Assembly (NCBI GenBank): GCA_964550025.1
Contig: CAZJYI010000004.1
Location: 1 to 64,000, forward strand
DNA from: CAZJYI01 sp964550025
GTDB taxonomy: Bacteria > Verrucomicrobiota > Kiritimatiellia > UBA8416 > CAYOBW01
Length of the DNA stretch: 64,000 bases
Direction of reading: 5' to 3'
Part shown: piece by piece, positions 35,332 to 44,800 of the stretch
Position numbering within the stretch: position 1 is the stretch's first letter
Layout of the letters: every line of letters starts with the position of its first letter
Made by a program: the position numbers and the translations under genes
The notes under the pieces: model-generated
The model's database searches: none
The model's input: the letters and a program-made list of their open reading frames with translations, nothing else
What the model was told of the DNA's origin: nothing

Positions 35332-37205
35332 TACTCACCATCCTCTCTCGGTACGGCGTCCCACTTGGCTTTGGTTTCCTCCTCCGTCAGGTCCCCCTTC
35401 TCAATGGCTTCCGCCAGTTCGACATGATGCCGGATACCGCGCGCCTCCCTCTCGGTGATGACGCCCTCCTCGACCGCGGCTTCGAGCTTCGGGCCGAGCT
35501 CCTCCTTCTTCATGCGATTCCATTTTGCCCAGGCGTCCTCTTCCGACATCTCCCCGGCATCCACGGCCGCTTTGAGGCGCTCGCCGAGACCGAAGAACCA
35601 CTTCTCGATCTCCGCCGCTTCACCCCCGGCTTCCTTCTCGTCTTCCCCATACAGCTCGTTCCACTTCGCCCGCGCTTCTGCCGCGGTCATCTCGCCCTTG
35701 TCGACGGCGGATCTCAGGCGCGCGCCGGTCTCCGACTTCTTGATGCCGTACCAGATCTCGTCAAATTCCTCTTCGCTGATCTTGCCCCCTTTCACGGCGG
35801 CTTCGAGTTTCGGCACGACCTCGTGCTTCTTGATGTGGTCCCACTTGGCCCAGGCCTCCTCTTCAGTGATCTCGCCGCCTTTGACGGCCGCGCGGAGCCG
35901 TTTGCCGATCGATTCCAGCCAGCTCCCGATATCCTGCTCTTCCCCCGTGAGCTCCTCCCACTTTGCCCACGCGGCTTTCTCGGTCATCTCCCCCGCCGCC
36001 ACGGCCGCCTTGAGCCGCCGGGCGAGAGCCTCTCGATCAACGTCCGTACTCTCGACCTCGGCGTCTTCCGCGGCCGACGTCTTGAGCGCTACCATCATGG
36101 CCTTCGCCTGTTCTTGCGTGATCTCGCCCTTCGCAACGGCTTCCCTGAGCCGTGAACCGATGGCGTGGTAGTCCTGGGCGCGGGCCACGCCGAACGGGAG
36201 GACAACCACCGCGCAGAGCAGCACGGCGGCGTATATCCATCGCGAAGCGAATGGGTTCGTCTTGCTTGAGAGTATCATTCTGAATCTCCTTTCGAGATGC
36301 CCGCCGCTGTTGACTTCGCTCGCCATGGCCGGTGGGCGGAGCACCGGCTGGATGAAGGTCTCGACTGCCGCGAGAATGGCGTCGGCGTACGCGCGGGGCT
36401 GAGGCTTCAGACTGGTGACAACCAACTCGTCACAACAAACCTCTTCCAACGCCCGCAGGTTGCGCTGTGCCCACCAGACTACCGGGTTCCACCAGAAAAC
36501 GACGCACGCCAGCCACTCAAGCCAACGGACAAGGTAGTCCCTGCGACGGACGTGAGCCAGTTCGTGGGCCAGCACCCACCACCTCTGCTCGGCGTCGAGT
36601 CCGTTGAGCACGCTTTCCGGCAGCACCACGCGTACCTTCCCGCCCACCCACCACACCATGGGAGAGAGGTTGGCCGACGTCGTGCAGATTGTCGGCGCTC
36701 TTCTCAGGCCCAGCCGGTCCGCAATCGAAGCGGCGGCCGTCTGCAGCTCCCGTGATGCCTGTCGGCACTCCCTGGTCAGAAGCCGGTTGAAGCGACCCGC
36801 GCGATACAGGGATGCTGCGCAGACCACACCGCACCCGATCAACCAGAACAGGGGAAGCCATCCCCTTACCAGGGCACCAAAGGATGAACGTACGTGACGG
36901 TTGGAGACCGGGGCGGCCGCGCGCGCTCCTGCATCCCCGGCCGCGGCGGGCGCACGCCGGCCGGCGAACGGTAACCCGAGTCGGGCATAGGCATCGACGG
37001 CTGCCGCTGTCGTGGGCGCTTCCGGAATCGCCACGACGGGAATCGTCACGAGAGGCGGGGTCACCAACTTGACGAACACGAGCAGCCAGAGCAGATGAGT
37101 GAGTTGCGGACGCTTGAGGGTCGCGCCCGCCGCGGTCGCCAGCAGGGCCAGCACCAACGCGACAAGTGCATTGCTGAGCCCCATGCGCAGGAGGACCTCA
37201 GTCAT
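35331..37205 (-). CDS. BlaR1-like M56 membrane metalloprotease with a tandem-repeat tail
   Basis: A 624-residue M56-family sensor protease. Membrane segments occupy about residues 10-125; the zinc site is HELAH (about 238-242) with the downstream Glu in EEVCCDE, and another hydrophobic segment lies near 322-342. In place of the penicillin-binding sensor, residues 345-620 are eight tandem helical units of the form RLRAAVxxGEMTEEEAxAKWxxxKK. In BlaR1/MecR1 systems activation leads to cleavage of the BlaI repressor. ATGA overlap with blaI upstream and TAATG overlap with the ankyrin gene downstream make a three-gene operon. Confidence 0.85.
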   Translation of the reverse strand: MTEVLLRMGLSNALVALVLALLATAAGATLKRPQLTHLLWLLVFVKLVTPPLVTIPVVAIPEAPTTAAAVDAYARLGLPFAGRRAPAAAGDAGARAAAPVSNRHVRSSFGALVRGWLPLFWLIGCGVVCAASLYRAGRFNRLLTRECRQASRELQTAAASIADRLGLRRAPTICTTSANLSPMVWWVGGKVRVVLPESVLNGLDAEQRWWVLAHELAHVRRRDYLVRWLEWLACVVFWWNPVVWWAQRNLRALEEVCCDELVVTSLKPQPRAYADAILAAVETFIQPVLRPPAMASEVNSGGHLERRFRMILSSKTNPFASRWIYAAVLLCAVVVLPFGVARAQDYHAIGSRLREAVAKGEITQEQAKAMMVALKTSAAEDAEVESTDVDREALARRLKAAVAAGEMTEKAAWAKWEELTGEEQDIGSWLESIGKRLRAAVKGGEITEEEAWAKWDHIKKHEVVPKLEAAVKGGKISEEEFDEIWYGIKKSETGARLRSAVDKGEMTAAEARAKWNELYGEDEKEAGGEAAEIEKWFFGLGERLKAAVDAGEMSEEDAWAKWNRMKKEELGPKLEAAVEEGVITEREARGIRHHVELAEAIEKGDLTEEETKAKWDAVPREDGE

Positions 37206-37591
37206 CGTTTCGCTCCCTTCGTGCGATGTTCGTCCAGGAGCCGCCGGATGCGCTTGATATCGTCGTGCGACAGCTTCTTCTCCTCGACCAGGTGTGTGAT
37301 CAAGGGTGCGATCGATCCCGCGGTCAGTCTCTCGGCCAGGGACTCGAGTTGGCCGCCGCCATAGGCCTCACGCGAAACAGCGGCCGAGAAGAGATGGACG
37401 GGAAGGCTACGGTCGCGCTCGACGTATCCCTTGTCCTCCAGGCGCTGCAGCAGGCGCTGCACGGTTCCGTGTTGGGCTCTGTCAGCGTCGGGGTATAACT
37501 CTTCCTTGATCCGTCGTGCCGTCAGTCGGTCGTTCCGCCACAGCAGGTCCATTACGGCCAGTTCCGAGTTGGCCAGAGCGGGTTGTTTCAT
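37202..37591 (-). CDS. BlaI/MecI/CopY-family repressor
   Basis: A 129-residue winged-helix repressor. ATG 37591 (MKQPALANSELAVMDLLW) is the family's N-terminus; longer in-frame starts run through the operators. The recognition helix region TARRIKEELYPDADRAQHGT is followed by LLQRLEDKGYVERDRS, the typical wing, and a C-terminal dimerisation helix pair. Cleavage by the M56 protease encoded next should release its operators. Two TACGAC-N5-GTCGTA dyads precede it, giving autoregulation; a third lies in front of the EF-hand operon 22 kb away. Confidence 0.9.
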   Translation of the reverse strand: MKQPALANSELAVMDLLWRNDRLTARRIKEELYPDADRAQHGTVQRLLQRLEDKGYVERDRSLPVHLFSAAVSREAYGGGQLESLAERLTAGSIAPLITHLVEEKKLSHDDIKRIRRLLDEHRTKGAKR

Positions 37592-37620
37592 GGTATCGGC
37601 TCTCCGCGCTTGAAGGCTTC

Positions 37621-37666
37621 TACGACAGAATGTCGTACCGATACGACAGGTGGTCGTATCTGTCAA
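37621..37666 (-). promoter_or_regulatory. blaI promoter with two BlaI-type operators
   Basis: On the minus strand TTGACA (37666-37661), 17 bases, TATCGG (37643-37638). The spacer is filled by the dyad ATACGACAGGTGGTCGTAT (37641-37659); a second dyad TACGACAGAATGTCGTA (37621-37637) follows just downstream of the -10 box. Both are TACGAC-N5-GTCGTA. Two operators overlapping a promoter in front of a BlaI-family gene is the normal arrangement for autorepression. Confidence 0.82.
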
Positions 37667-37915
37667 CGGAAAAGACAGGTCGAAACCAGAATCACGCATT
37701 GACACATACCGGGACAACTGGCTATAGCCAGACGCAAAGAAGCAGGGGAGCAATTGAGATCCCCTGTCGGATGGGGCCACGCGGCTACTGGAGGAGAGCG
37801 GCCCCACGATCACTCGCATCGGTGGAATCTGCGGTTTCAAAGACCTCAACAGATTCCGCGTCTTCTTCAAACGGGAGGTCGGCATCGGTACGACACGAGA
37901 CAGGGAACGTATGAG
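37667..37915. other. Intergenic region with several small hairpins
   Basis: It separates the leftward blaI promoter from the rightward pseudogene. It has the 14-bp palindrome CTGGCTATAGCCAG (37718-37731), a hairpin with arms CAGGGGA/TCCCCTG (37743-37766) and an inverted pair TGGGGCC/GGCCCCA just beyond. No protein-coding signal was found. The promoter for the gene at 37916 should lie here. Confidence 0.4.
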
Positions 37916-39312
37916 ATGAGACTACTGCGTCAGACCCTTCTCCTGCTGACGGCGACTTCAATCCTCGCCGCGACGGAGCCTCTTCATCCCGTCGGCAATT
38001 TCGATGCTCTTCCCTCATGGCCCAAGACGGCGTCCGTCATGATGGAGGAGCTGACCGTTCACCCGCCCCCGGACGCTGCAAAGCGACGGCAGCGGTTTGC
38101 GCAGCGCAATGGCCCGAAAGCGCTTGAGACCCTATGTCTCAGGTTGCACGCGGCTATGGAACCGGATGCTCTGCATCTGGACACCTTTCGGGCACTGGTC
38201 GCGGAGAAGGCGTATGCCGGGGCATTGGATGCGTATCGGGCCTATTTCTTTGCCAAGATTCGGAATATGGCCCCATCCTGACGGTGGTGGCCAGCCGCCT
38301 GAGGCCGGGGAAGAAGACGTGGGATCCGGCCAACGTGTTCTTCAAGACACCAAACTGCAACATGCATGGATCCAGCATATTCCATGATGGAAAGGGAACG
38401 ATCTACCACTTCAACGGGATGGCGCCCAGGACCGTTGCAGGTTGGAGGGAGCTTGCTCTCCTGATGCGCATTAGCAGAGACAACGGGGTGACCTGGACCC
38501 CGCCCAGGGCGATCGATCCTGTGTTCACCAGGCGTCACCAAGTGATTTCCGGAACGATCATGACCAGAGCGGGTGTGTTGATCCAGAACTGTGACGCGGT
38601 TCCCGGGATGAATGGCGGCAGCGCGCTGCACATCAGCCGTGATGGGGGTAGAACCTGGATCGATCCGGGGAAGGGCAAACCCACTCCAAAGTTCACTGAG
38701 GGCGGAAAGGGCGAAGGCACGATCGCCGGCATTCACGCCAAGGTGGCCGAGTTGAACGACGGGCGCCTGCTTGCCTTCGGACGTATGGCCACAATCAACG
38801 GGAAGATGCCGGTGAGCATCTCCGATGACCTGGGCAAGACATGGACGTACAAGGCCAGTTCTTTTCCGCCGATCTCGGGAGGCCAGCGGCTGGTTCTGAC
38901 GCGGCTGCAGGAAGGACCGCTGTTTTTCGCGTCTTTCACATCCCCTCGATCCAAGCCGGAAGCCAACGGTATGACCTTCGTCGACCAGAAAGGCAGACAA
39001 TTCACCGGCTACGGCCTGTTCGCAGCCGTTTCGTTTGACGAAGGAAAGACCTGGCCGGTTCGGAAGCTCCTTACCCCCGGCAAGGGCGATTTTGACGGCG
39101 GGGCGTGGACGAAGAAGTTCAGCGCCACGCCTACGCGGGCCGAACACGGCGGATACCTCGCCGCAACGCAGACGCCCGACGGCGTCATCCACCTGATCAG
39201 CAGCAGGTTGCACTACCGGCTCAACCTGGCATGGCTCGTCGAGGGAACATCCGGGAGAAGCTCGGAAGAAACGGCGAGACCGCTTGATACTCCCGCTCGT
39301 AAGAGCGAATGA
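37916..39312 (+). pseudogene. Chimeric remnant: heparinase-type N-terminus joined out of frame to a sialidase-type C-terminus
   Basis: The first part has a signal peptide (MRLLRQTLLLLTATSILA) and the helical N-terminal region of heparinase II/III-like lyases (FRALVAEKAYAGALDAYRAY), then stops at 38281 (KIRNMAPS). From about 38268 another frame reads YGPILTVVASRLRPGKKTW and continues to 39312 as a sialidase/BNR protein with four Asp-boxes (SRDNGVTW, SRDGGRTW, SDDLGKTW, SFDEGKTW). Neither part is complete: the lyase lacks its catalytic toroid and sheet domains, the sialidase its first blade. A deletion that fused two neighbouring degradation genes explains this best. The 209 bp after it, 39313-39521, contain nothing recognisable. 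Confidence 0.62.
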
Positions 39313-39521
39313 GCAGACGACGTATTGACGGAGTCGTCGTTGTCTCATCCAGCCGCGGTTACCTCAAGGAAGATGTGCTGGCCCTGGATTCGGCAGTTGC
39401 GCCGCCGCTCCCGACCTCACTCTCCGCTGTCGTGCACCGTGGGCTCGCCGTCCGCACCAAGGAGCCCGTCCGACAGTACATTTGAGATGCCCGGGCCGTC
39501 TTGGGCCGTTGTCACCCGTGA

Positions 39522-40550
39522 TCACATGACCGGCCAGGTGTCGGCGATGCGATAGCCTTCGGGCCACGGGTCGGCCGGGTCAAGCATGACCTGATGCGTC
39601 CCCGTGATCCACGCCCGGCCTGAAACGGTCGGCAGGATCGCCGCGATATCGCCCAACGACGTCACCGACTCGATCCCGCATACAAACTCAGAACCGATCA
39701 TCGAGCGTGCGCGATACACATTCCCCGCCCGCATGCGCCCCTGGGCGTGCAGGAGCGCCATGCGGGCTGAGCATCCCGTGCCGGTAGGACACCGGTCGAT
39801 CTTGCCTGGCCGCACGACGACGGCGTTGGGCCCCGACAACTCGCCGTCTTCTTCCGCAAGCGGGCCGGCAAACTGGCAGAACGAGATATGATCCCACTCG
39901 GCATGCACGGGGTGTTGGAAACCGATCTGCTCATCGGCCGCGGCCCTGATCTTCATGCCGCTCGCGACAAGGTCGCGAGCCTCCGGCGGGACGATTTCGA
40001 ATCCCAGCGCTTTTGCATCGACAATGACGAAGCTGTCGCCACCATAGGCCGTATCCACGGTCAGCGTCCCCAGTCCTTCCACTTCCAACGGCACCGCGAG
40101 CTTGTCGGCAAACGAAGGTACGTTGGTCACCGCAATGCGTTCCGCCTTACCGTCGCGGCAGAGCGCGCGCACCTTGACGAGGCCGCCCGGCGCTTCCATC
40201 AGCAACTCGGTTTCGGGCTCGGACATGGGAACGATCCCCGTGTCGAGCACCACGGTCGCCACGCAGATCGAGTTCGAGCCGGACATCGGCGGATAGTCAG
40301 CCGGCTCCATGATGATCCACGCGACCTGCGCACGTGGATCCTTGGGCGGAACCAACAGGTTTACGTGCCGGAACACCCCACCCCGCGGCTCGTTCAGCAT
40401 GAAGCGCCGCAGGCGATCATCCTTCTCGAGGAACGTACGCTGCTCCCAGATCGTGTCGCCGGGCGGCGGGGCCACGCCACCGACGATCACGTCGCCGACT
40501 TCACCTTCGGCGTGGCAACTCACGACTTGAATCACTCTGGATGACCGCAT
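39522..40550 (-). CDS. Proline racemase superfamily protein with Ser/Thr at the catalytic positions
   Basis: A 342-residue cytoplasmic enzyme of the proline racemase/hydroxyproline epimerase/dehydratase fold. The first active-site motif reads MSGSNSICV, so the catalytic Cys is Ser90. The second reads DRCPTGTGC instead of DRSPCGTG, so the second Cys is Thr256. Two-base racemisation by Cys-Cys is therefore unlikely; members with Ser or Thr substitutions act as epimerases or dehydratases, or are of unknown activity. ATG 40550 follows GAGGTGA. It lies 4 bp after the M24 peptidase, which fits a pathway where the peptidase frees proline-type residues that this enzyme converts. Confidence 0.82.
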   Translation of the reverse strand: MRSSRVIQVVSCHAEGEVGDVIVGGVAPPPGDTIWEQRTFLEKDDRLRRFMLNEPRGGVFRHVNLLVPPKDPRAQVAWIIMEPADYPPMSGSNSICVATVVLDTGIVPMSEPETELLMEAPGGLVKVRALCRDGKAERIAVTNVPSFADKLAVPLEVEGLGTLTVDTAYGGDSFVIVDAKALGFEIVPPEARDLVASGMKIRAAADEQIGFQHPVHAEWDHISFCQFAGPLAEEDGELSGPNAVVVRPGKIDRCPTGTGCSARMALLHAQGRMRAGNVYRARSMIGSEFVCGIESVTSLGDIAAILPTVSGRAWITGTHQVMLDPADPWPEGYRIADTWPVM

Positions 40551-40554
40551 TCCG

Positions 40555-41796
40555 TCACCTCATCATCGCTTCGATATCGTCTATCTCGCGTACGATCTCC
40601 GAGGAAAGGTGTTCGTGTCCGGTCTCGGTGATCGCGACATCGTCTTCGACGCGGAAGCCGATGTTCTTGTCTTCGATGTAAACGCCGACATCGATCGTGA
40701 ACACCATGCCGGGTTCGATGGGTTTCCCTGCCGGACCGACATCATGCACGTCCAGGCCGATGTGATGGGTGCCGCCATGCCAATAGTACTTGCCGACGTC
40801 CTCATCCTTGCCGAGGTATCCCGCGGCAACCAATTCCTCGCCCACCCGCCGGCGCGCATGGGCCTCGATATCCGCAAAGGACACGGCTCCCGGAACCAGC
40901 AGCCCCATCAGCTCCTTGTTCACCTTGAGCGCGATGGCGTAGACTTCTTTTTGCTCGGTCGTGAACGTGCCGTTCACGGGGAAGGCGCGGGAGATGTCGT
41001 TGACATATTCGCTCTTCTTTGCGCCGACATCCGTGAGAATCAGATCGCCATCCTGCAGGATCCCCGTCGGCTCCTCGTAATGGATGTAGAAGTTGTTTCG
41101 GCCGCCGGAAACGATACTGCTGAAAGCAGGCTCGCGCACTCCCGCATCGGCCAGGACCTTTCTGAATACGGCTTCGAGCTGGTATTCGTACATGCCCGGC
41201 CTTGCCGCCTTCATCATCGCATGGATCCCGTCACGCGTGATTCCCATAGCTTCCCGGATGTGCGAGATTTCTTCGGCGTCCTTGATCGTGCGCGCGGCGC
41301 AGATGGCCGGATGAGCGTTCTTGAACGAAACGAAGGGATAGGCGGACCGGATCGATTCGCTGTGCCGGTTGTGCGGGGCGTCCGCGCGACCGGCGTCATG
41401 TTTGTCGAAATCGTACCACAGGGCCGAGACGGCCCCACGGTCGAGGACGCCCTTGAGGAAACGCTCAAAGCCTTCAAGGTCCTTCACCTGTTCGACGCCG
41501 GAATGCTCCGAGGTCTCTTCCGGGGAAAGGCGGTAGCCGCGCCAGCGCTCCGCCATGGGGTCCTTCTTGTGGACAAAAAGCGTTTCCGCAATCTCACCCC
41601 CATCGTTCACCGCCAGGAAGACACTCTCCGCCTGAAGGATGCCGGTCAGGTAGTAGAAGTTCCGATTGGCGAAGAACGGGTATTTCGCGTCGGCCGACTT
41701 CCGGGGCGACGATCCCGCGAACAGAACCAGGGCCTCGCCCTCATCCAAGTGCTCACAAAGCCGCTGTCTGCGCAATCTGTGCGCATGTCCGTTCAT
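40555..41796 (-). CDS. M24-family Xaa-Pro aminopeptidase-type protein
   Basis: A 413-residue aminopeptidase P-like metallopeptidase. Start MNGHAHRLRRQRLCEHL at 41796 follows GAGGAATAGC; longer frames extend into the next gene. Residues about 1-135 are the AMP_N domain, then the pita-bread M24 domain with ligands Asp (LTDVGAKKSEYVND, two Asp), His (GGTHHIGLDVHDVG) and Glu (ITETGHEHLS). At the fourth position, normally Glu in T-x-E-P-G, the text is FTIDVGVY, an Asp. It should cleave N-terminal residues before proline in the cytoplasm and is co-transcribed with the proline racemase family gene. Confidence 0.85.
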   Translation of the reverse strand: MNGHAHRLRRQRLCEHLDEGEALVLFAGSSPRKSADAKYPFFANRNFYYLTGILQAESVFLAVNDGGEIAETLFVHKKDPMAERWRGYRLSPEETSEHSGVEQVKDLEGFERFLKGVLDRGAVSALWYDFDKHDAGRADAPHNRHSESIRSAYPFVSFKNAHPAICAARTIKDAEEISHIREAMGITRDGIHAMMKAARPGMYEYQLEAVFRKVLADAGVREPAFSSIVSGGRNNFYIHYEEPTGILQDGDLILTDVGAKKSEYVNDISRAFPVNGTFTTEQKEVYAIALKVNKELMGLLVPGAVSFADIEAHARRRVGEELVAAGYLGKDEDVGKYYWHGGTHHIGLDVHDVGPAGKPIEPGMVFTIDVGVYIEDKNIGFRVEDDVAITETGHEHLSSEIVREIDDIEAMMR

Positions 41797-41827
41797 GCTA
41801 TTCCTCACATCTGCGTGGGACACGCCT

Positions 41828-44800
41828 CTACAGGCTGGCGATCTCCTCGGCGGATGCCTCGACAATGATGCGGAACCCCACATTGTAGACCTTCTGGTAG
41901 TCGCGGTAGGCGCGGCGGAAGCTCGACGTGCAGAGCTTCGGCCGGTCGTACCACGAGCCACCCCGAACCACCCGCCTGCCTGAGACCTGCGGATCGTTGC
42001 GTCCGTCATCGTCCCGGTAAGGGTAGGGCTTGTAGAGCGAGGCCGTCCATTCGGCGACGTTCCCGTGCATGTCATGCAGACCCCAGGCATTCGGCAGGTA
42101 CCTGCCCACCGCGTCAGAGAGGAACCCGCCATCGTTCATGGACGCCACTTGCGGTATCCAGTTGTCGAAGATGTTGTCGGGATTCTTGTAGGCTGCCGTC
42201 CTCCAATCCTGCCGGTACGGATTCCCCGAGAAATGGTGGAGCGTGCGGTCGGCCATGTTCGCATGCTTCGACCAGTCGGCATCGCAGGGACCGTAGTTCA
42301 TGGGCGTCGTAGTGCCGGCCCTGCAGGCCCACTCCCATTGTGCTTCGGTGGGAAGGCAGACCTTCAGTCCGGATCGTCCGGACAGCCATTCACAAAACGC
42401 ATTCGCCTGCTTCCAGTTCAGGCGCACGGCCGGCGCCCCGGGTTGATTGACCGGATAGCCCGTCACGCCGAACTGATAGCCGTGCCGGTCCTCGTGCCGG
42501 CTGTCGTGCCCCGGCTCGAAGCGCTGGTACTGTTCGTTGGTGATCTCGGTCTTGGCCATCCAGAATCCCTTCTCGATGGTGGTCTTGGTCATGGGGCCTT
42601 CATCCGGATGCCCGTTCGCCGCCCCCATGGCGAATGTCCCGGCGGGTACGTAGACCAGCTCGATGGTGACGTCCTCTCCAAGCGGGAGCGACCGGACCTT
42701 AGGGCTCGGGATACGGCCAACCGTCGGCTTCAGGTCCAGAGCCTTGTGGCTCGGCACCGGTTTCGGCGCCACGGGAACGACCGGCTCCGCGGGGGCCTCC
42801 GGCATCTGCTCATGGTTCTCATCCACGCTGGCGTACAGTCGTCTCATCTCAGCGCGCCTGCCCTCGGCAGGGGCAGCTCTGCTGCCGGAGATCGTTGACC
42901 AGCGACCATGGTAGGGCGTATTGAGATCGATCCACGTCACCAGCCGATCCATGGCCTCCTCGTCCGGCGTCACCCCGTGGTGCCCCTTCTCCAGCATCAT
43001 GATCAGCTCGCAGGTGTCGGCATGGAACTCCAGGGGGGTCAGGAGTTTCATCTCGCTTTCCTCGCCCGTATGACGGGTGTAGCGGAACAGATTGAAGTAC
43101 GAGACCGTGTACTTGCCCCCCTTTCCTCGCCCGTGATGCTTGGTCGTCCAGCCTTTCAGCATCACGTCCCCGCCGAGATAGGGAAGCGTCTTGCCGTTGT
43201 GGGTGACGGTAAGGGCAGCACCTTCCGGTTTGGAGGCGGCATGACACGAGAGGCAGTACTTGTCCAGGACCGGCTGGACTTCCCGGGCAAACTCGTAGTT
43301 CCTCACGGGCCCGCGCCAGGGGCTGATTTCGGCGGGTTCCTGGCGGGCCGCCCGTGTTATGGTGTCCCGCGGCGGCGTGGACGGTGGTTCATGGCAGCCA
43401 ATGCACGAGAGGGTTTCGCCGGGCCGCGCCACGAGCCAGCTCCGCATCAATTGCAGGGCCTTGCCTTCCTCGTCGAGCGGCTGGAGTGAAATCGGCGTGT
43501 TCGCCGGCACCGTGAACACGGCGGACCCATCCTCCTCGACGGGAACGGTTCCCAGGATGCGTCGCATGTCCCAGGGGCCGTCCATGCCGATGACTCCGTA
43601 GAGACCCCCCATACCCTTGTAGCCGTAGGTGTACGTGAAGAGACGTAACGCCTTGACCGCGCCGCGAGGCACATCCTGCAGCCCCGGTCCCTCGTAGATG
43701 TCGCTGATGAACACGGTGGCATCCTGACGGCCCTTGATGACCCTGTCGGGGATGACTCGCGGCAGTGGCGTCTTCTGCAAGGGGATCGGCTCAAACAACG
43801 CAAACCCGTCTTCCTTCTTGATCAGCGTCATGTTGTCGAAGATATCCACCAGGTACACACTCCACCCTCCACCGTGATTCGAGGAGACCAGGAAGTACTT
43901 GCCGGACCCGAGCGAAGTGGCCGGATCGCCGAGAGGGTAGGGGTGCAGGAAACGCGGTTTTGACCCATTGGCTACGCGGTCCGCAACGACGGGTTCCACG
44001 GTCTTGCCGTAGCCCGGAATCCTCTGCACCACGCCGTCGGCTTCCATGTAGCCTTTATCGGTGTCGAACAGGACCAGTTCGCCTTCTCGTCTCACGCCGT
44101 GATGACCGGTCACAATCCCGACGAACATCGAGTTCTTGCCGGGAACCTGACGTGCGTAGAATATCCCGTTCGGCCAAAAAGAACTCGTCCCGTAGTACGA
44201 GCGCTGGTTGCAGCCGTCCGGGTTCATCGTCATCAGTATCCTGGAGTTGGAGTGCGGCAGGTCGGCATACTCCCAGCGCAGGTAGAGCACGCGGCCGTCC
44301 GCCATCATCTGCGGGCACCAGGCGTGCTCCTGGTCGAACGTGAGTTGCTCCATCTGCGATCCGTCGGGGTTGCAGCGAAACGCGTTGGCAACCGGAGAAC
44401 CGCCGTTGACGCAAGGCACCCCCACGTACGGTGCGGTCGAGGTGAAGAGGATGCGGCCGTCAGGCAGATAGCAGGCGTCGTAGTTGTTGATCTGCTTGTC
44501 CAGCGTCCTGGTCACCTGGCGCAGATTCTTGCCGCTGACGTCGACTTCCATGATCTGCCAGGCACCGTTGGTCCCGAGGGAGGAAAACAGCACTCTGTCC
44601 GCATTGAAATGCAGGTCGACATCACCGATGAACGCCTCCTGCGCCGGACGGAACACCGTCGTCAGCGTCTCCGGGTCCTTAATCGACAGCACGGCCAGGT
44701 CATTCTCGTACCCTTTGGCCGGAATGCTGGAGTTGCTCTGCCAGTTGGCGGGGAAACCGAGATTGCGCCCCTGCTTCCTGCGCACCACCAGCAGCTTGTC

